In this document: positions 7,222-15,712 of the stretch, one piece after another
Layout: each line of letters opens with the position of its first letter
How positions within the stretch are numbered: the stretch's first letter is position 1
Source of the DNA: JAFTYO01 sp045644765
GTDB lineage: Bacteria > Pseudomonadota > Alphaproteobacteria > RF32 > CAG-239
Reading direction: 5' to 3'
DNA: 30,623 nucleotides
Assembly (NCBI GenBank): GCA_045644765.1
Contig: JAZRHM010000025.1
Location: 1-30,623, forward strand
Program-made: the position numbers and the translations under genes
Notes under the pieces: generated by a model
What the model saw: the letters and a program-made list of their open reading frames with translations, nothing else
Told to the model about the DNA's origin: nothing
Databases searched by the model: none

Positions 7222-8919
7222 ATGTCAAAAGTACTCATAACATCAGCTTTGCCATATATAAACGGAGTTCCTCATTTAGGACACATGGTTGGTTGTTTGC
7301 TTCCTTCTGATGTGTATGCCAGATATATGCGCATGATGGGAAATGATGTTTTATATATTGTTGGTACAGATGAACACGGAACAACATCTGAAGTTGGCGC
7401 TATTAAAGCCGGGTTAAATGTGCAAGAATATTGTGATTTATTTCATGAAAAACATTATAACGCATATAAAAATTTTAATCTTTCGTTTGATTGTTTTGGA
7501 AGAACATCTTCTGAGCAGAACAAGGAAATTGTATACCATATTTTTGAACAACTTGATAAAAATGGCTTTATAGAAGAAAGAACAATTAAACAAGTTTATT
7601 CTATTGATGATAAAATGTTTTTGGCCGACAGATATATTACCGGAACATGTCCGCATTGCGGATATGATAAAGCCAGAGGAGATCAATGTGAAAACTGTAC
7701 AAAAGTTTTGGAGCCGACAGATTTAATTGAAGCAAAAAGCACAATTTCCGGAAGCTCTAATTTGGAAGTTCGTGAGACAAAGCACCTTTTCTTAAATTTA
7801 CCTAAAATAGAGCCTATTCTTAAAGAATGGCTAAAAACAAAAGAAGCTTTTTGGCCTGAAGTCGCTTATTCTATTGCTCAAAAGTGGCTTAAAGAAGGTT
7901 TACAGGCACGTTGTATTACACGTGATTTGAAATGGGGATTTCCTGTAAATAAAGAAGGATTTGAAGATAAAGTTTTTTACGTTTGGTTTGATGCTCCAAT
8001 AGGTTATATCGGTATTACTAAACAATGGTCTGATGAAAAACCCGATGAACGTAATTGGAAAGATTGGTGGTATGATGCTAAAGATGTTCGTCATGTTGAA
8101 TTTATGGCAAAAGATAATGTGCCATATCATTCGATTACATTTCCTGCAACGCTTTTAGGTACAAAAGAACCGTGGACACAAGTTGATTATTTGAAAGGTG
8201 TAAGCTATTTGACTTTTGAAGGAGGTAAATTTTCAAAATCGGAAAATAGGGGAGTTTTTGCTGAAGATGCAATTAAAGAATTTGAAGCAGATTATTGGCG
8301 CTACTGGTTAATGAGTAATATTCCGGAAAGTTCCGATACAAGTTTTACATTTGATTTATTTGCCTCTGTAATCAATAAGGACTTAAATGGAGTGTTGGGT
8401 AATTTTGTATCAAGAGTGCTCAAAATGACATCTTCAAAAATTGGAAATATTGTACCTGATGGGGGAGAATTTGGAGAACTTGAATATAAATTGATAGAAA
8501 ATTTACAGACAAGAGTTAATGATTACTTCAAATATTTTAATGAACTGGAGTTTCGTAAAGCGTTTGCAGAACTTCGTGCAATTTGGGTTGAAGGAAATAA
8601 TTATATATCGGAAGCAGAGCCTTGGACAGTTATAAAAGAAGATAAAGATAAAGCTTCTATGATTTTAAGAACATGTATTAATCTTATTCGTATTTTTGCA
8701 ATTTTAAGCGCACCCATTATGCCAAAAACTTCTGAGAATATGCTTGCTAAACTTAACTTAAACGTTGATATGTCGGGTTTATTAAAAGATTTTGATATTA
8801 AACAAGAAATTAAAAGTATCAAGCCCGGTACAGAATTTGTAGTAGGAGATATGTTGTTTGAACGTATTACTCCGGAACGTGTTGAAGAATTAAAATTAAA
8901 ATACGGGAGTTCTAAGTAA
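7222..8919 (+). CDS. metG: methionyl-tRNA synthetase
   Basis: 565 residues. The class I synthetase signatures are present: HLGH (residues 18-21, the HIGH motif) and KFSKS (about 336-340, the KMSKS motif). The connective insert has one zinc knuckle, CPHCGYDKARGDQCENC (from about 143), with four cysteines. The segment TDEHGTTSEVGA is a typical MetG active-site stretch. The C-terminal anticodon-binding helical domain ends near residue 555; there is no tRNA-binding OB-fold extension, consistent with the short length. It charges tRNA-Met for initiation and elongation. TAGGAG precedes the ATG by 9-10 nt. The stop overlaps the next start (TAATG), so it is translationally linked to the SNase-like protein and leads a three-gene operon. 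Confidence 0.97.
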   Translation: MSKVLITSALPYINGVPHLGHMVGCLLPSDVYARYMRMMGNDVLYIVGTDEHGTTSEVGAIKAGLNVQEYCDLFHEKHYNAYKNFNLSFDCFGRTSSEQNKEIVYHIFEQLDKNGFIEERTIKQVYSIDDKMFLADRYITGTCPHCGYDKARGDQCENCTKVLEPTDLIEAKSTISGSSNLEVRETKHLFLNLPKIEPILKEWLKTKEAFWPEVAYSIAQKWLKEGLQARCITRDLKWGFPVNKEGFEDKVFYVWFDAPIGYIGITKQWSDEKPDERNWKDWWYDAKDVRHVEFMAKDNVPYHSITFPATLLGTKEPWTQVDYLKGVSYLTFEGGKFSKSENRGVFAEDAIKEFEADYWRYWLMSNIPESSDTSFTFDLFASVINKDLNGVLGNFVSRVLKMTSSKIGNIVPDGGEFGELEYKLIENLQTRVNDYFKYFNELEFRKAFAELRAIWVEGNNYISEAEPWTVIKEDKDKASMILRTCINLIRIFAILSAPIMPKTSENMLAKLNLNVDMSGLLKDFDIKQEIKSIKPGTEFVVGDMLFERITPERVEELKLKYGSSK

Positions 8920-9884
8920 TGAAATTTGAGAGTTTGAAAAGCTTACGTTTAAAAGGAATTGGTAAGTTTATCCATAGTGTATTTATGTTTTTAACGTATC
9001 CGTTTAGACATGGGTTTAAATTTTTGGGTTTATTGTTTGTTGGAATTGTTATTTTAGCGGCAATTCCTATGTCGCAAGGTGTAAGTTATAAGCATATTTT
9101 TGATTGGTACATGTTAAGATATGATCAAATTGAAACAAAAATAAACACTGAAAAAAGAGCTAAACCGGAAGCTATTGAAAGAGAAGTTAAAACTAAAGTA
9201 AGAAAAGAATTTAAGTTTAAGGAAACAGCAGCACCGGATAGAAGATATGTGTCAGCGGAATTAAAGAAAAAGATGGATGGAAATTCTGCTGATGATACAT
9301 TGAATGTCGAAAAAAAAGAAGTTAAAAGAAAGACATTTAATATAAAAAAATCATCATTTCGTAATAAAGGTATTAAGAGTACGTGGACGAAAAAAACTGA
9401 AGAAAAACCATATTTTCAAGAAGAATTACAAAAAAATAATGACAGTGTTTCTGACGCTGAAATTGTAGAAGCAGCACCGCAATTACAGATTAAAACAGAT
9501 CCTGTTACATCGGATCATGAAGAAATTGTTGTGCCGATGCCGGAAATTAAAAACGAGTTATCTTATCGCAAAGTTGAAACTTTACCAATAATTTATATTG
9601 ATACGACAGAACATATTGAGGGTACAGCATTGGTGTTTGGAGCTAATGATTTGTCTGTAGATGATAAATATGTTATATTATACGGAATATATACAGACAG
9701 TTATAGATTTGATATTGAGAAAGCCGCATCTTATTTAAGGGATTTGGTTGATAAGAAAAATATTGAGTGTGAAATTGTAGCTTATACATATCAAAATTAT
9801 CCAACTGCAATTTGCTTTTTAGATGGTGTAAGTATAAATCAACATTTAGTAGATGCAGGGTTTGCTGATAATATTGCTTTATAA
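8919..9884 (+). CDS. membrane-anchored protein with a degenerate SNase-like C-terminal domain
   Basis: 321 residues. An N-terminal amphipathic stretch is followed by one membrane segment (about residues 35-54, FLGLLFVGIVILAAIPM), then a long highly charged, low-complexity region (about 70-215, rich in K and E). The C-terminal ~90 residues resemble the second half of a staphylococcal-nuclease fold: VILYGIYT matches the VRLYGIDAPE strand, and CFLDGVSINQHLVDAGFA matches the conserved dG..vN..LV..GlA helix. The catalytic Arg and Glu after the LYGI strand and the later Arg are not evident, so nuclease activity is doubtful. The domain match is by eye. Its start overlaps the metG stop by one base and it lies 11 nt before trkH. 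Role unknown. Confidence 0.75.
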   Translation: MKFESLKSLRLKGIGKFIHSVFMFLTYPFRHGFKFLGLLFVGIVILAAIPMSQGVSYKHIFDWYMLRYDQIETKINTEKRAKPEAIEREVKTKVRKEFKFKETAAPDRRYVSAELKKKMDGNSADDTLNVEKKEVKRKTFNIKKSSFRNKGIKSTWTKKTEEKPYFQEELQKNNDSVSDAEIVEAAPQLQIKTDPVTSDHEEIVVPMPEIKNELSYRKVETLPIIYIDTTEHIEGTALVFGANDLSVDDKYVILYGIYTDSYRFDIEKAASYLRDLVDKKNIECEIVAYTYQNYPTAICFLDGVSINQHLVDAGFADNIAL

Positions 9885-9895
9885 GGGATTGAACT

Positions 9896-11332
9896 ATGTG
9901 GCAACCTGTGTTGATGATTAACGGATTTATTCTTTTCATATTAGGATTGAGTATGATTTTTCCTGCTGTTATTGATATATACGATAACAATACAAACTGG
10001 TCTCCATTTATCACCTCCATGCTAATAACTATGTTTATTGGATTGTCTTTATTTTTATCCAATAGAGTTAAAATTGCAAATATGAGTTTAAGACAAGGAT
10101 ATTTAGTTACGTCAACGTGTTGGATATCTGTTTCGTTGTTTGCTTCTGTTCCTTTTATTATCAGTGGATCAATTGTTGATATTTCATCAGCTATTTTTGA
10201 AAGTGTTTCCGGGGTTACCGGAACAGGGGCAACAATTTTAACAGATATAGAAGCAGAGCCTCGTTCAATTTTACTTTGGCGTTCAATGTTAAACGGGTTA
10301 GGTGGTATAGGTATAGTTATTTTTGCTATTGCAATGCTCCCCTTTTTGGGAGTTGGAGGAATGCAAATTTTTGCTCATGAAAATGCCAATGATAAACTTA
10401 TGCCTAGGTTTATAGATATGGCTAAGTGGATTATGCTTATTTATATAAGCTTGGTTGGGGTATGTGCTTTTTTGTTGTATTTTTGTGGAATGGGTAAGTT
10501 TGATGCAATAAATCATGCTATCTCAGCGGTGGCGACGGCCGGATTTTCCACAAAGAATAATTCGGTAGCATATTTTAATAGCAATATTATAGAATTGGTT
10601 TTAGCTGCTTTTATGTTATTAGGAGCTTTGCCTATGAGCTTTTATATAGTGTTGCTGAAAAAGAAAGAATTAGACCCGTTTCATACAGGTCAAATAAAAT
10701 ATTTTTTGAAGACTATTTTCGTGTTATCTTTTTTTGTAGCAATTTGGCTTAGTTTTCAAAGCAATATGAATTTTTTTAGTGCTTTACGTTATAGTGCTTT
10801 TAATATTATATCTGTAATAACTACGACAGGGATGGGATCTACAGACTTTCTTGATTGGGGAATTTGGACTGCTGTATTTTTTACACTGTTATCTATGCAT
10901 GGCGGATGTATTGGTTCAACAACAGGATCAATTAAGGTAATGCGTTGGCAAGTATTAAAGTCTTATTTTCATAAGATGTTGGTTACAGCGATTGAACCTA
11001 ATCGAGTAGTACCTATTAAAGTTGGAGAAGTTTCAGTAAATGAAAATGTTATAAACTCTGTGTTTTTATATGTGTTTTTATTTTTTGTTTCAATTGCTGG
11101 AACTGCTGTTATATTAAATTTCATGGGTTATGATTTTACTACATCCATGTCTGCCGCAATTGCAAGTGTTACAAATACAGGTCCTGGAATAACGACATCT
11201 ATTGGAGTTATGGGAAATTATTCATTTTTTGGCACGGCGGCAAAATATGTCCTGTGTGCAGCCATGATTTTAGGCCGTTTGGAAATTGTTACCATTATGG
11301 TAGTGTTTACCAAGTCTTTTTGGAGAAAATAA
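9896..11332 (+). CDS. trkH: TrkH-type potassium uptake channel subunit
   Basis: 478 residues, about the usual TrkH length, with many membrane segments in the M1-P-M2 pattern. The four degenerate selectivity loops are readable: SGVTGTGAT, AVATAGFST, VITTTGMGS and ASVTNTGPG, each with the central Gly of the K+ filter. TrkH forms a dimeric inner-membrane K+ channel gated by the cytoplasmic ring protein TrkA, which is not in this window. An AGGG run lies 8 nt before the ATG, and the gene follows its upstream neighbour by 11 nt, making it the last gene of the metG operon. There is no strong terminator: only a 6-bp ATGGAG/CTCCAT hairpin without a U-run at 11350-11371. Confidence 0.95.
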   Translation: MWQPVLMINGFILFILGLSMIFPAVIDIYDNNTNWSPFITSMLITMFIGLSLFLSNRVKIANMSLRQGYLVTSTCWISVSLFASVPFIISGSIVDISSAIFESVSGVTGTGATILTDIEAEPRSILLWRSMLNGLGGIGIVIFAIAMLPFLGVGGMQIFAHENANDKLMPRFIDMAKWIMLIYISLVGVCAFLLYFCGMGKFDAINHAISAVATAGFSTKNNSVAYFNSNIIELVLAAFMLLGALPMSFYIVLLKKKELDPFHTGQIKYFLKTIFVLSFFVAIWLSFQSNMNFFSALRYSAFNIISVITTTGMGSTDFLDWGIWTAVFFTLLSMHGGCIGSTTGSIKVMRWQVLKSYFHKMLVTAIEPNRVVPIKVGEVSVNENVINSVFLYVFLFFVSIAGTAVILNFMGYDFTTSMSAAIASVTNTGPGITTSIGVMGNYSFFGTAAKYVLCAAMILGRLEIVTIMVVFTKSFWRK

Positions 11333-11375
11333 GAGAATTGACATGCCGGATGGAGTTTTGTTTATCTCCATTAAA

Positions 11376-11609
11376 CTACCAACTATAGTTTAAGCCAAAG
11401 CCGAGAGAGGTTGCTTTATATTTTGAACTGAAAGTATAATCAGCCTGACCATAAGCAGACAAATTATCAGTTAAGTTATAATTTCCGCCAACCTCAACTT
11501 TTCCTAAGGTTTGATCTTGATAAGCACTTGTTTTTTCTAAACCTGTTACGGAAACTTTATCATCTTCAGTCAAGGTTTGGATAACGCTCGGTTTAATATA
11601 AATTTTTGA
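11376..11609 (-). pseudogene. remnant of an autotransporter beta-barrel C-terminus
   Basis: On the minus strand the sequence FYIKPSVIQTL-like...LGKVEVGGNYNL...YGQADYTF...LGFGLNYSW, ending in TAG, matches the last ~75 residues of the barrels at 1-1800 and 11739-14633 position by position. Upstream, homology is lost by about 11609 and the frame meets a TAA about 30 bases further. There is no start codon with a ribosome site, no signal peptide and no passenger. DNA identity with the two full barrels is clearly below perfect, so this is an old, diverged fragment rather than a fresh duplication. It points away from the intact gene at 11739 and toward trkH. Confidence 0.85.
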
Positions 11610-11637
11610 ATTTGTATGTTTGTTGATTATTTAAAAC

Positions 11638-11666
11638 TTGCAAAATATTTATTTTTATTTTATTAT
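11638..11666 (+). promoter_or_regulatory. promoter of the autotransporter at 11739
   Basis: TTGCAA (11638-11643), 17 nt, TATTAT (11661-11666). The 5' leader is about 65 nt and AGGAAGG precedes the ATG. Confidence 0.6.
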
Positions 11667-11738
11667 GCACGCACTGTATATAACATATGATATTACTGGT
11701 TTTGTATTTATTTACGTATATTTTTTAGGAAGGACTAT

Positions 11739-14633
11739 ATGAACTACAGAAAATTTTTTGCTATTACATTTTTAGCATTTATAATTTTATCTCCTAGAGT
11801 TAACGCATTGGAAGTGATGTCATCGACTAATGTTGATAAAGGTATTTTTTCCTATGAAAAAGCTAATGCGAGTGAATATGATTTTTCTTATACAGACACA
11901 GATGACTTAGGTCAAGAGAAAGAGCAATATTATAAAATTGTTTTATATCCGGAAAATTTTTCAATATCAAAAAAAATAGTTTTTTCCACATCTGATGATG
12001 GAGATATCAAGGTCTTTCTTCCTAATGAAAAAGTTGTATCTTTAAATTATCAATATGTTGGCGATGATGCTTCAGGAAGTGATTATATCGGAAAAGTGAA
12101 AACAAGTGCCGAAGATCCAATACATATAGTAGGTGGAGCCTTGATAAACAGTGATGAAATACAGGTTGTAGGTTCTGATTTTGTGAATAATACCGTTAGT
12201 AGTTCCGTGGTGGTAAGTGGTGATAATTTTCGATCGCACGTTCTTGGTGGAGCTGTGTTTAACGATGCAAATGTCGGTAGTATAATTGGTGATTTTGTAG
12301 CTAATCAAGCTATAATAGAGACAGATACTACTTTTAATAATGTTGATATTTGGTCATATGGCGGAGCCATATTTAATGTGGCTGATATTGAAAGTATATC
12401 AGGAAATTATATAGGTAATCATGTAGATGCTACTGCTACCGGTGCCGGAGTTGAAGCATGGGCAAGTGCAGGTGCAATTTATAACTGGAATGGGCATATT
12501 AAAAATATCAGAAGTAATTTTATTGGTAACTATGCTAAAGCAACAGGTTATGAAGCAGATGCCAGAGGGTATAATGGAGCGCTTTATAATGATGGACAAA
12601 TCGATAATATATTAGGTGATTTTATTGGTAACTATGTAAGTGTTAGCGCTCAAGGCACTGATGTTGATGCACATGCGTTAGGTGCTGCAATTGAAAATCG
12701 TGGATACCTAGGTAATGTGGTAGGTGATTTTATAGGTAATTATGTTGTGGCTGAAGTTGACGATAATGATGTTAAGGCAGAATCATTTGTTTCCGGTGGT
12801 GCAATTTACAATGAAGGAAATATAGCCTCTGTAACAGGTAATTTCATAGGTAATTATGTTGAAGGTAAAAATGAAATAGTAGGAGGCGCTATTTTTACTC
12901 TCGGAAGTAATGATGATCCTGATAATCAAACACTTATAGGCAATATAAGCGGTAATTTTATTGATAATCATGCTAAGGCTTCAGGTGAAAACGGAGTTGC
13001 ATTGGGTGGTGCTATTTTTGTTGATGGTGGTGAGATTGGATTTACGGCAGACGGAGTGGTAAATCGTTTTAGCGGAAACTATGTTGAAGATGCAAATGGT
13101 AACAAAACTAATAATGCTATTTATGTAAATAATTATGAAGGTAATGGTTCTTCAGCACTCAATTTTACAGTGAAAAATGGCGGATATATTGTTTTTGATG
13201 ATGAAATTGATGGAGGTCATTATGAATTGGATAAAAATCAACTAACTGGCCCGGTTAGTGATGGTTATGCATATGATATCAATATTTCAGGAGATGCTAC
13301 GACACAAGGTCTTGCAAACAGTGTTGTTTTCAATAACAAGGTAAAAAATGTTAATGATTTGGTATTGGATACGGCACAAATGGTATTGGGAAAAAATGCG
13401 CATGTTGAAATAGTTAATGATTATGTTGCAAAAAACAATCCTTATTTGCGTCTGGATGTCGATGCGGTTAATGGCGAAGCAGGAAAACTTGAAATAGGGG
13501 GGCAGATAATAGGAACAACCCAACTTGTCTTAAACTTTATAAGTTATAAAAATATACAAGACGAAAATCCGCTTTCGTTTATTGTTGCACCTAATGATAC
13601 AACAGGAGATGAAAAATCATTTGATGTATTTCGTGTGATTGAAAGCCCTTATATGTGGGATGTTATTTATAATAGTGATGATAAAACATGGGGTGTTGCA
13701 TCCAAAGCTAATAGTGATATGTCTGAGGTCACAAGTGAGGTTGTGGTAAATCTCGCTTTACCTTCTGCTGGTTTGATGCAAAAATCTGGTATGTATAATA
13801 ATCTTGTAAAAAATGCAACATCATCTTTGAAAGGCCCAATAAATAATAATTTATGGGTTGATACAAGCTATACCGGAGTAAGTTACGAATCGCCGGTTGA
13901 TGTTGATGCTAAGATATGGGGTGTTGAGGCTGGATATAATTTACAGCAAGATGCAAATAATAAGTTAGGATTATTTGTATCATATCGTCAAGGTCAATAT
14001 GAAATGAGTGGTAAAGGTGAAAGATACTATTCTGAAGTTGCCTCTGAAATTGATATTGACAGTTATTTAGCTGGTTTCTATTATCATCATGATGAAGGTA
14101 AAATACATGTTTTTGCTTCAGTTTATGGTGGTATGCAAGATGCTAAAATGACAACTTCTGATGGAGTATCAATTGATACTGATGGTATTGAGTTTGGTGC
14201 TGATTTATCTGCAGGATATGAGTTCAGAGTTGCTCGAAATGTTTTTGTAACTCCAAGTGTGGGATTGCATTATAATCAGATAAGCTATGACGATACAAAT
14301 GATAACTATAGAAAAAATTATGAATATGGTAATGCCGGACAGCTTGAACTCGATATGGGTGTTAAGATTGCGAAAAAAGCATGGTGGTATGACGGGTTTT
14401 ATGATATATACGTAAAACCGAGTATCGTACAGACACTAAATGTTGGTGGTGAAGTTGAAATCACTAATTTAGGATCTGTTGATGCCTTAGAAAATAAAAC
14501 ACTTGGTCGTGTTGAAGTTGGCGGAACTTATGGCTTTAATGATAGTATATCAGCTTATGGTTGGGCAAATTATACAGTAGGATCCGGTTATAATGCATCT
14601 TCTGTCGGAGTTGGCTTAGGATTTAGCTGGTAA
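11739..14633 (+). CDS. autotransporter with GGAIYN/FxxN repeats, complete
   Basis: 964 residues. Signal peptide MNYRKFFAITFLAFIILSPRVNA, cleaved near A/LEV. AGGAAGG lies 6 nt before the ATG. After a ~105-residue N-domain come about nine diverged repeats (residues ~132-455) built on GGA[IVL][YF]N, then I.sI.G(D/N)FIGN, then a variable stretch. This is the geometry of a right-handed beta-helix passenger. A conserved segment SPYMWDVIYN precedes the linker, and a barrel of about 262 residues runs from NNLWVDTSYTG (about 701) to FSW. It is exported by Sec and displayed or released through its own barrel. The pairing of GGAI and FxxN tetrapeptides recalls chlamydial Pmp proteins (family knowledge). 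Adhesion is plausible but unproven. Monocistronic, with its own promoter and terminator. Confidence 0.92.
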   Translation: MNYRKFFAITFLAFIILSPRVNALEVMSSTNVDKGIFSYEKANASEYDFSYTDTDDLGQEKEQYYKIVLYPENFSISKKIVFSTSDDGDIKVFLPNEKVVSLNYQYVGDDASGSDYIGKVKTSAEDPIHIVGGALINSDEIQVVGSDFVNNTVSSSVVVSGDNFRSHVLGGAVFNDANVGSIIGDFVANQAIIETDTTFNNVDIWSYGGAIFNVADIESISGNYIGNHVDATATGAGVEAWASAGAIYNWNGHIKNIRSNFIGNYAKATGYEADARGYNGALYNDGQIDNILGDFIGNYVSVSAQGTDVDAHALGAAIENRGYLGNVVGDFIGNYVVAEVDDNDVKAESFVSGGAIYNEGNIASVTGNFIGNYVEGKNEIVGGAIFTLGSNDDPDNQTLIGNISGNFIDNHAKASGENGVALGGAIFVDGGEIGFTADGVVNRFSGNYVEDANGNKTNNAIYVNNYEGNGSSALNFTVKNGGYIVFDDEIDGGHYELDKNQLTGPVSDGYAYDINISGDATTQGLANSVVFNNKVKNVNDLVLDTAQMVLGKNAHVEIVNDYVAKNNPYLRLDVDAVNGEAGKLEIGGQIIGTTQLVLNFISYKNIQDENPLSFIVAPNDTTGDEKSFDVFRVIESPYMWDVIYNSDDKTWGVASKANSDMSEVTSEVVVNLALPSAGLMQKSGMYNNLVKNATSSLKGPINNNLWVDTSYTGVSYESPVDVDAKIWGVEAGYNLQQDANNKLGLFVSYRQGQYEMSGKGERYYSEVASEIDIDSYLAGFYYHHDEGKIHVFASVYGGMQDAKMTTSDGVSIDTDGIEFGADLSAGYEFRVARNVFVTPSVGLHYNQISYDDTNDNYRKNYEYGNAGQLELDMGVKIAKKAWWYDGFYDIYVKPSIVQTLNVGGEVEITNLGSVDALENKTLGRVEVGGTYGFNDSISAYGWANYTVGSGYNASSVGVGLGFSW
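12132..13105 (+). repeat. about nine diverged GGA[I/V/L]-FxxN passenger repeats
   Basis: Units begin at GGALINS, GGAVFND, GGAIFNV, AGAIYNW, NGALYND, LGAAIEN, GGAIYNE, GGAIFTL and GGAIFVD, each followed by a FIGN/FVAN/FIDN-type tetrapeptide. Unit lengths vary by up to a dozen or so residues because of the spacer. DNA between units is clearly diverged, unlike the array at 29078. Confidence 0.85.
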
Positions 14634-14671
14634 TTAAAATTAGTATGAGATCCTAAAATTTTATATAAGAA

Positions 14672-14708
14672 AACGCCTTAAAGAAAAATCTTTAAGGCGT
14701 TAAAATTT
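14672..14708 (+). terminator. terminator of the autotransporter at 11739
   Basis: AACGCCTTAAAG (14672-14683), loop AAAAAT, CTTTAAGGCGTT (14690-14701): a perfect 12-bp stem followed by AAAATTT. The U-run is weak, but the position is right. Confidence 0.75.
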
Positions 14709-14797
14709 ATGCATGGTACTTTTCTATGACCTCTCTATACATAGAGACGATAAATTTTATGAAAAAGTATAGAAAATTTTTTAAATAAAAAAACACC

Positions 14798-14826
14798 TTG
14801 AAATATGCAAAATTTGTTGTTATAAA
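14798..14826 (+). promoter_or_regulatory. ssrA: promoter of ssrA
   Basis: TTGAAA (14798-14803), 17 nt, TATAAA (14821-14826). Predicted transcription starts about 14833, just before the acceptor piece. Confidence 0.75.
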
Positions 14827-14832
14827 ATGTCT

Positions 14833-14912
14833 GTCAGTTAGCTGACTATGGCTCTAGAGGCGGTATGAAATAGGTATATTGGACCCGAGGGCAGTACTCG
14901 GCACCTCCACCA
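14833..14912 (+). ncRNA. ssrA: tmRNA acceptor piece (permuted two-piece ssrA)
   Basis: In this circularly permuted gene the tRNA-like 3' half comes first. CACCTCC (14902-14908) pairs with GGGGGTG (14928-14934) to make the 7-bp acceptor stem, and ACCA is encoded at 14909-14912. The T-arm is a 5-bp stem, 14885-14889 with 14897-14901, abutting the acceptor strand. It closes a 7-nt loop GGCAGTA, which is not the usual TTCRANN. GTATATTG (14874-14881) pairs with CAGTATAT (14947-14954) of the coding piece as helix P2. Processing of the precursor gives two RNAs held together by base pairing. The 5' end is inferred from the promoter only. Confidence 0.9.
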
Positions 14913-14927
14913 TTTTGTAATTTTTAT

Positions 14928-15138
14928 GGGGGTGAAACAGGTTAGACAGTATATAGTAAAGATATTTTGTCGGGCTCGGTGAGATACCACCGTTATCGGT
15001 TCAAAATAAATGAACGCAAATGATAATTTTGCACCAGTTGCTGTTGCTGCATAATTTAGGCAATTGTAACGAATTTAAATTCTTTTGACATTGGTTTGTT
15101 AAAAGTGGGGGAGGAGCCACCTAGCAACAGAACGGCTC
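14928..15138 (+). ncRNA. ssrA: tmRNA coding piece (permuted two-piece ssrA)
   Basis: Begins GGGGGTGAAACAGG, the 5' acceptor strand, and contains P2 and a likely pseudoknot (CGGTG/CACCG around 14977-14995). The tag reading frame is 15016-15054, with resume codon GCA: A-N-D-N-F-A-P-V-A-V-A-A-stop. ANDNFA is the alphaproteobacterial tag core, and the Ala-Ala end is the ClpX degron. The 15-nt spacer 14913-14927 between the pieces is removed during maturation. The 3' end of the mature piece is not determined here; the GAGCC/GGCTC hairpin at 15114-15138 is either the terminator or its last helix. tmRNA rescues stalled ribosomes and tags the nascent chain for proteolysis. Confidence 0.93.
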
Positions 15139-15145
15139 TTTTTTT
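15114..15145 (+). terminator. ssrA: terminator of ssrA
   Basis: GAGCC (15114-15118) and GGCTC (15134-15138) flank a 15-nt loop, followed by a run of T to 15145. Confidence 0.75.
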
Positions 15146-15234
15146 ATATGCATAGAGTTTTTAAGGTACTTGAAGTTTAAATATTTGTATTTATAATCAG
15201 GAAAAAATGATAATAGCGATTTATGAGGATAAAT

Positions 15235-15711
15235 ATGCAAAATTATATTACGGAAATAGATTATGACAAATTAATAAGCAAACATTTAAAAGGTGTGGTA
15301 ATTGACGCTTTGAAAATTGCTGAAGAACAGGGCTTGCCGGGAGAAAATCATTATTATATTACCTTTAAAACTGATTTTGACGGAGTGGAAATTCCGCAAA
15401 TGCTTAAGATTCAATATCCTGAAAATATGACAATTGTTCTGCAACACCAGTTTTCCGGATTGGAAGTGTCTGATGATAAATTTGCTGTTGTTCTTACTTT
15501 TGGCGGGGTACCGCATCGTTTGATTATTCCGTTTGCTGCAATTACATATTTTGCTGATCCTTACGCTAAGTTTGGTTTGAGTTTTAATTTTGAGGAAAGT
15601 GATAAAGCTACCAGCATTGAAGATATGCAAATTGACGATGAAGATGATGATTCTTCTGTTTCTCATGCTCCGGCAGAAGTTATTTCAATAGATAGTTTCA
15701 GAAAGAAATAA
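15235..15711 (+). CDS. sspB: SspB-type ClpXP adaptor (alphaproteobacterial SspB)
   Basis: 158 residues. The core (about 25-120) has GLPGENHYYITFKTDFDGVE, PENMTIVLQHQFSGLEV and FGGVPHRLIIPFAAITYFADP, which match the SspB fold of alphaproteobacteria as I know it: a dimeric adaptor that grips the N-terminal half of the ssrA tag and delivers tagged proteins to ClpXP. The tail is acidic and flexible (DDEDDDS) and ends in a short basic motif VISIDSFRKK. In SspB proteins the C-terminal tail docks on the ClpX N-domain, so this end is the likely docking peptide (inference). The ATG at 15235 is chosen over 15223 because GAGG lies 6 nt before it. It directly follows ssrA, its functional partner, and is 1 nt from the next gene. 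Confidence 0.9.
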   Translation: MQNYITEIDYDKLISKHLKGVVIDALKIAEEQGLPGENHYYITFKTDFDGVEIPQMLKIQYPENMTIVLQHQFSGLEVSDDKFAVVLTFGGVPHRLIIPFAAITYFADPYAKFGLSFNFEESDKATSIEDMQIDDEDDDSSVSHAPAEVISIDSFRKK

Positions 15712-15712
15712 A

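Noticed and set aside
11350..11371. Terminator after trkH
   Set aside because: Only a 6-bp stem with a 10-base loop and no T-run on either strand.
11376..11573. Independent small gene on the minus strand
   Set aside because: It aligns end to end with the C-terminus of autotransporter barrels, begins at a TTG without a ribosome site, and homology continues upstream of that codon, so it is a remnant.
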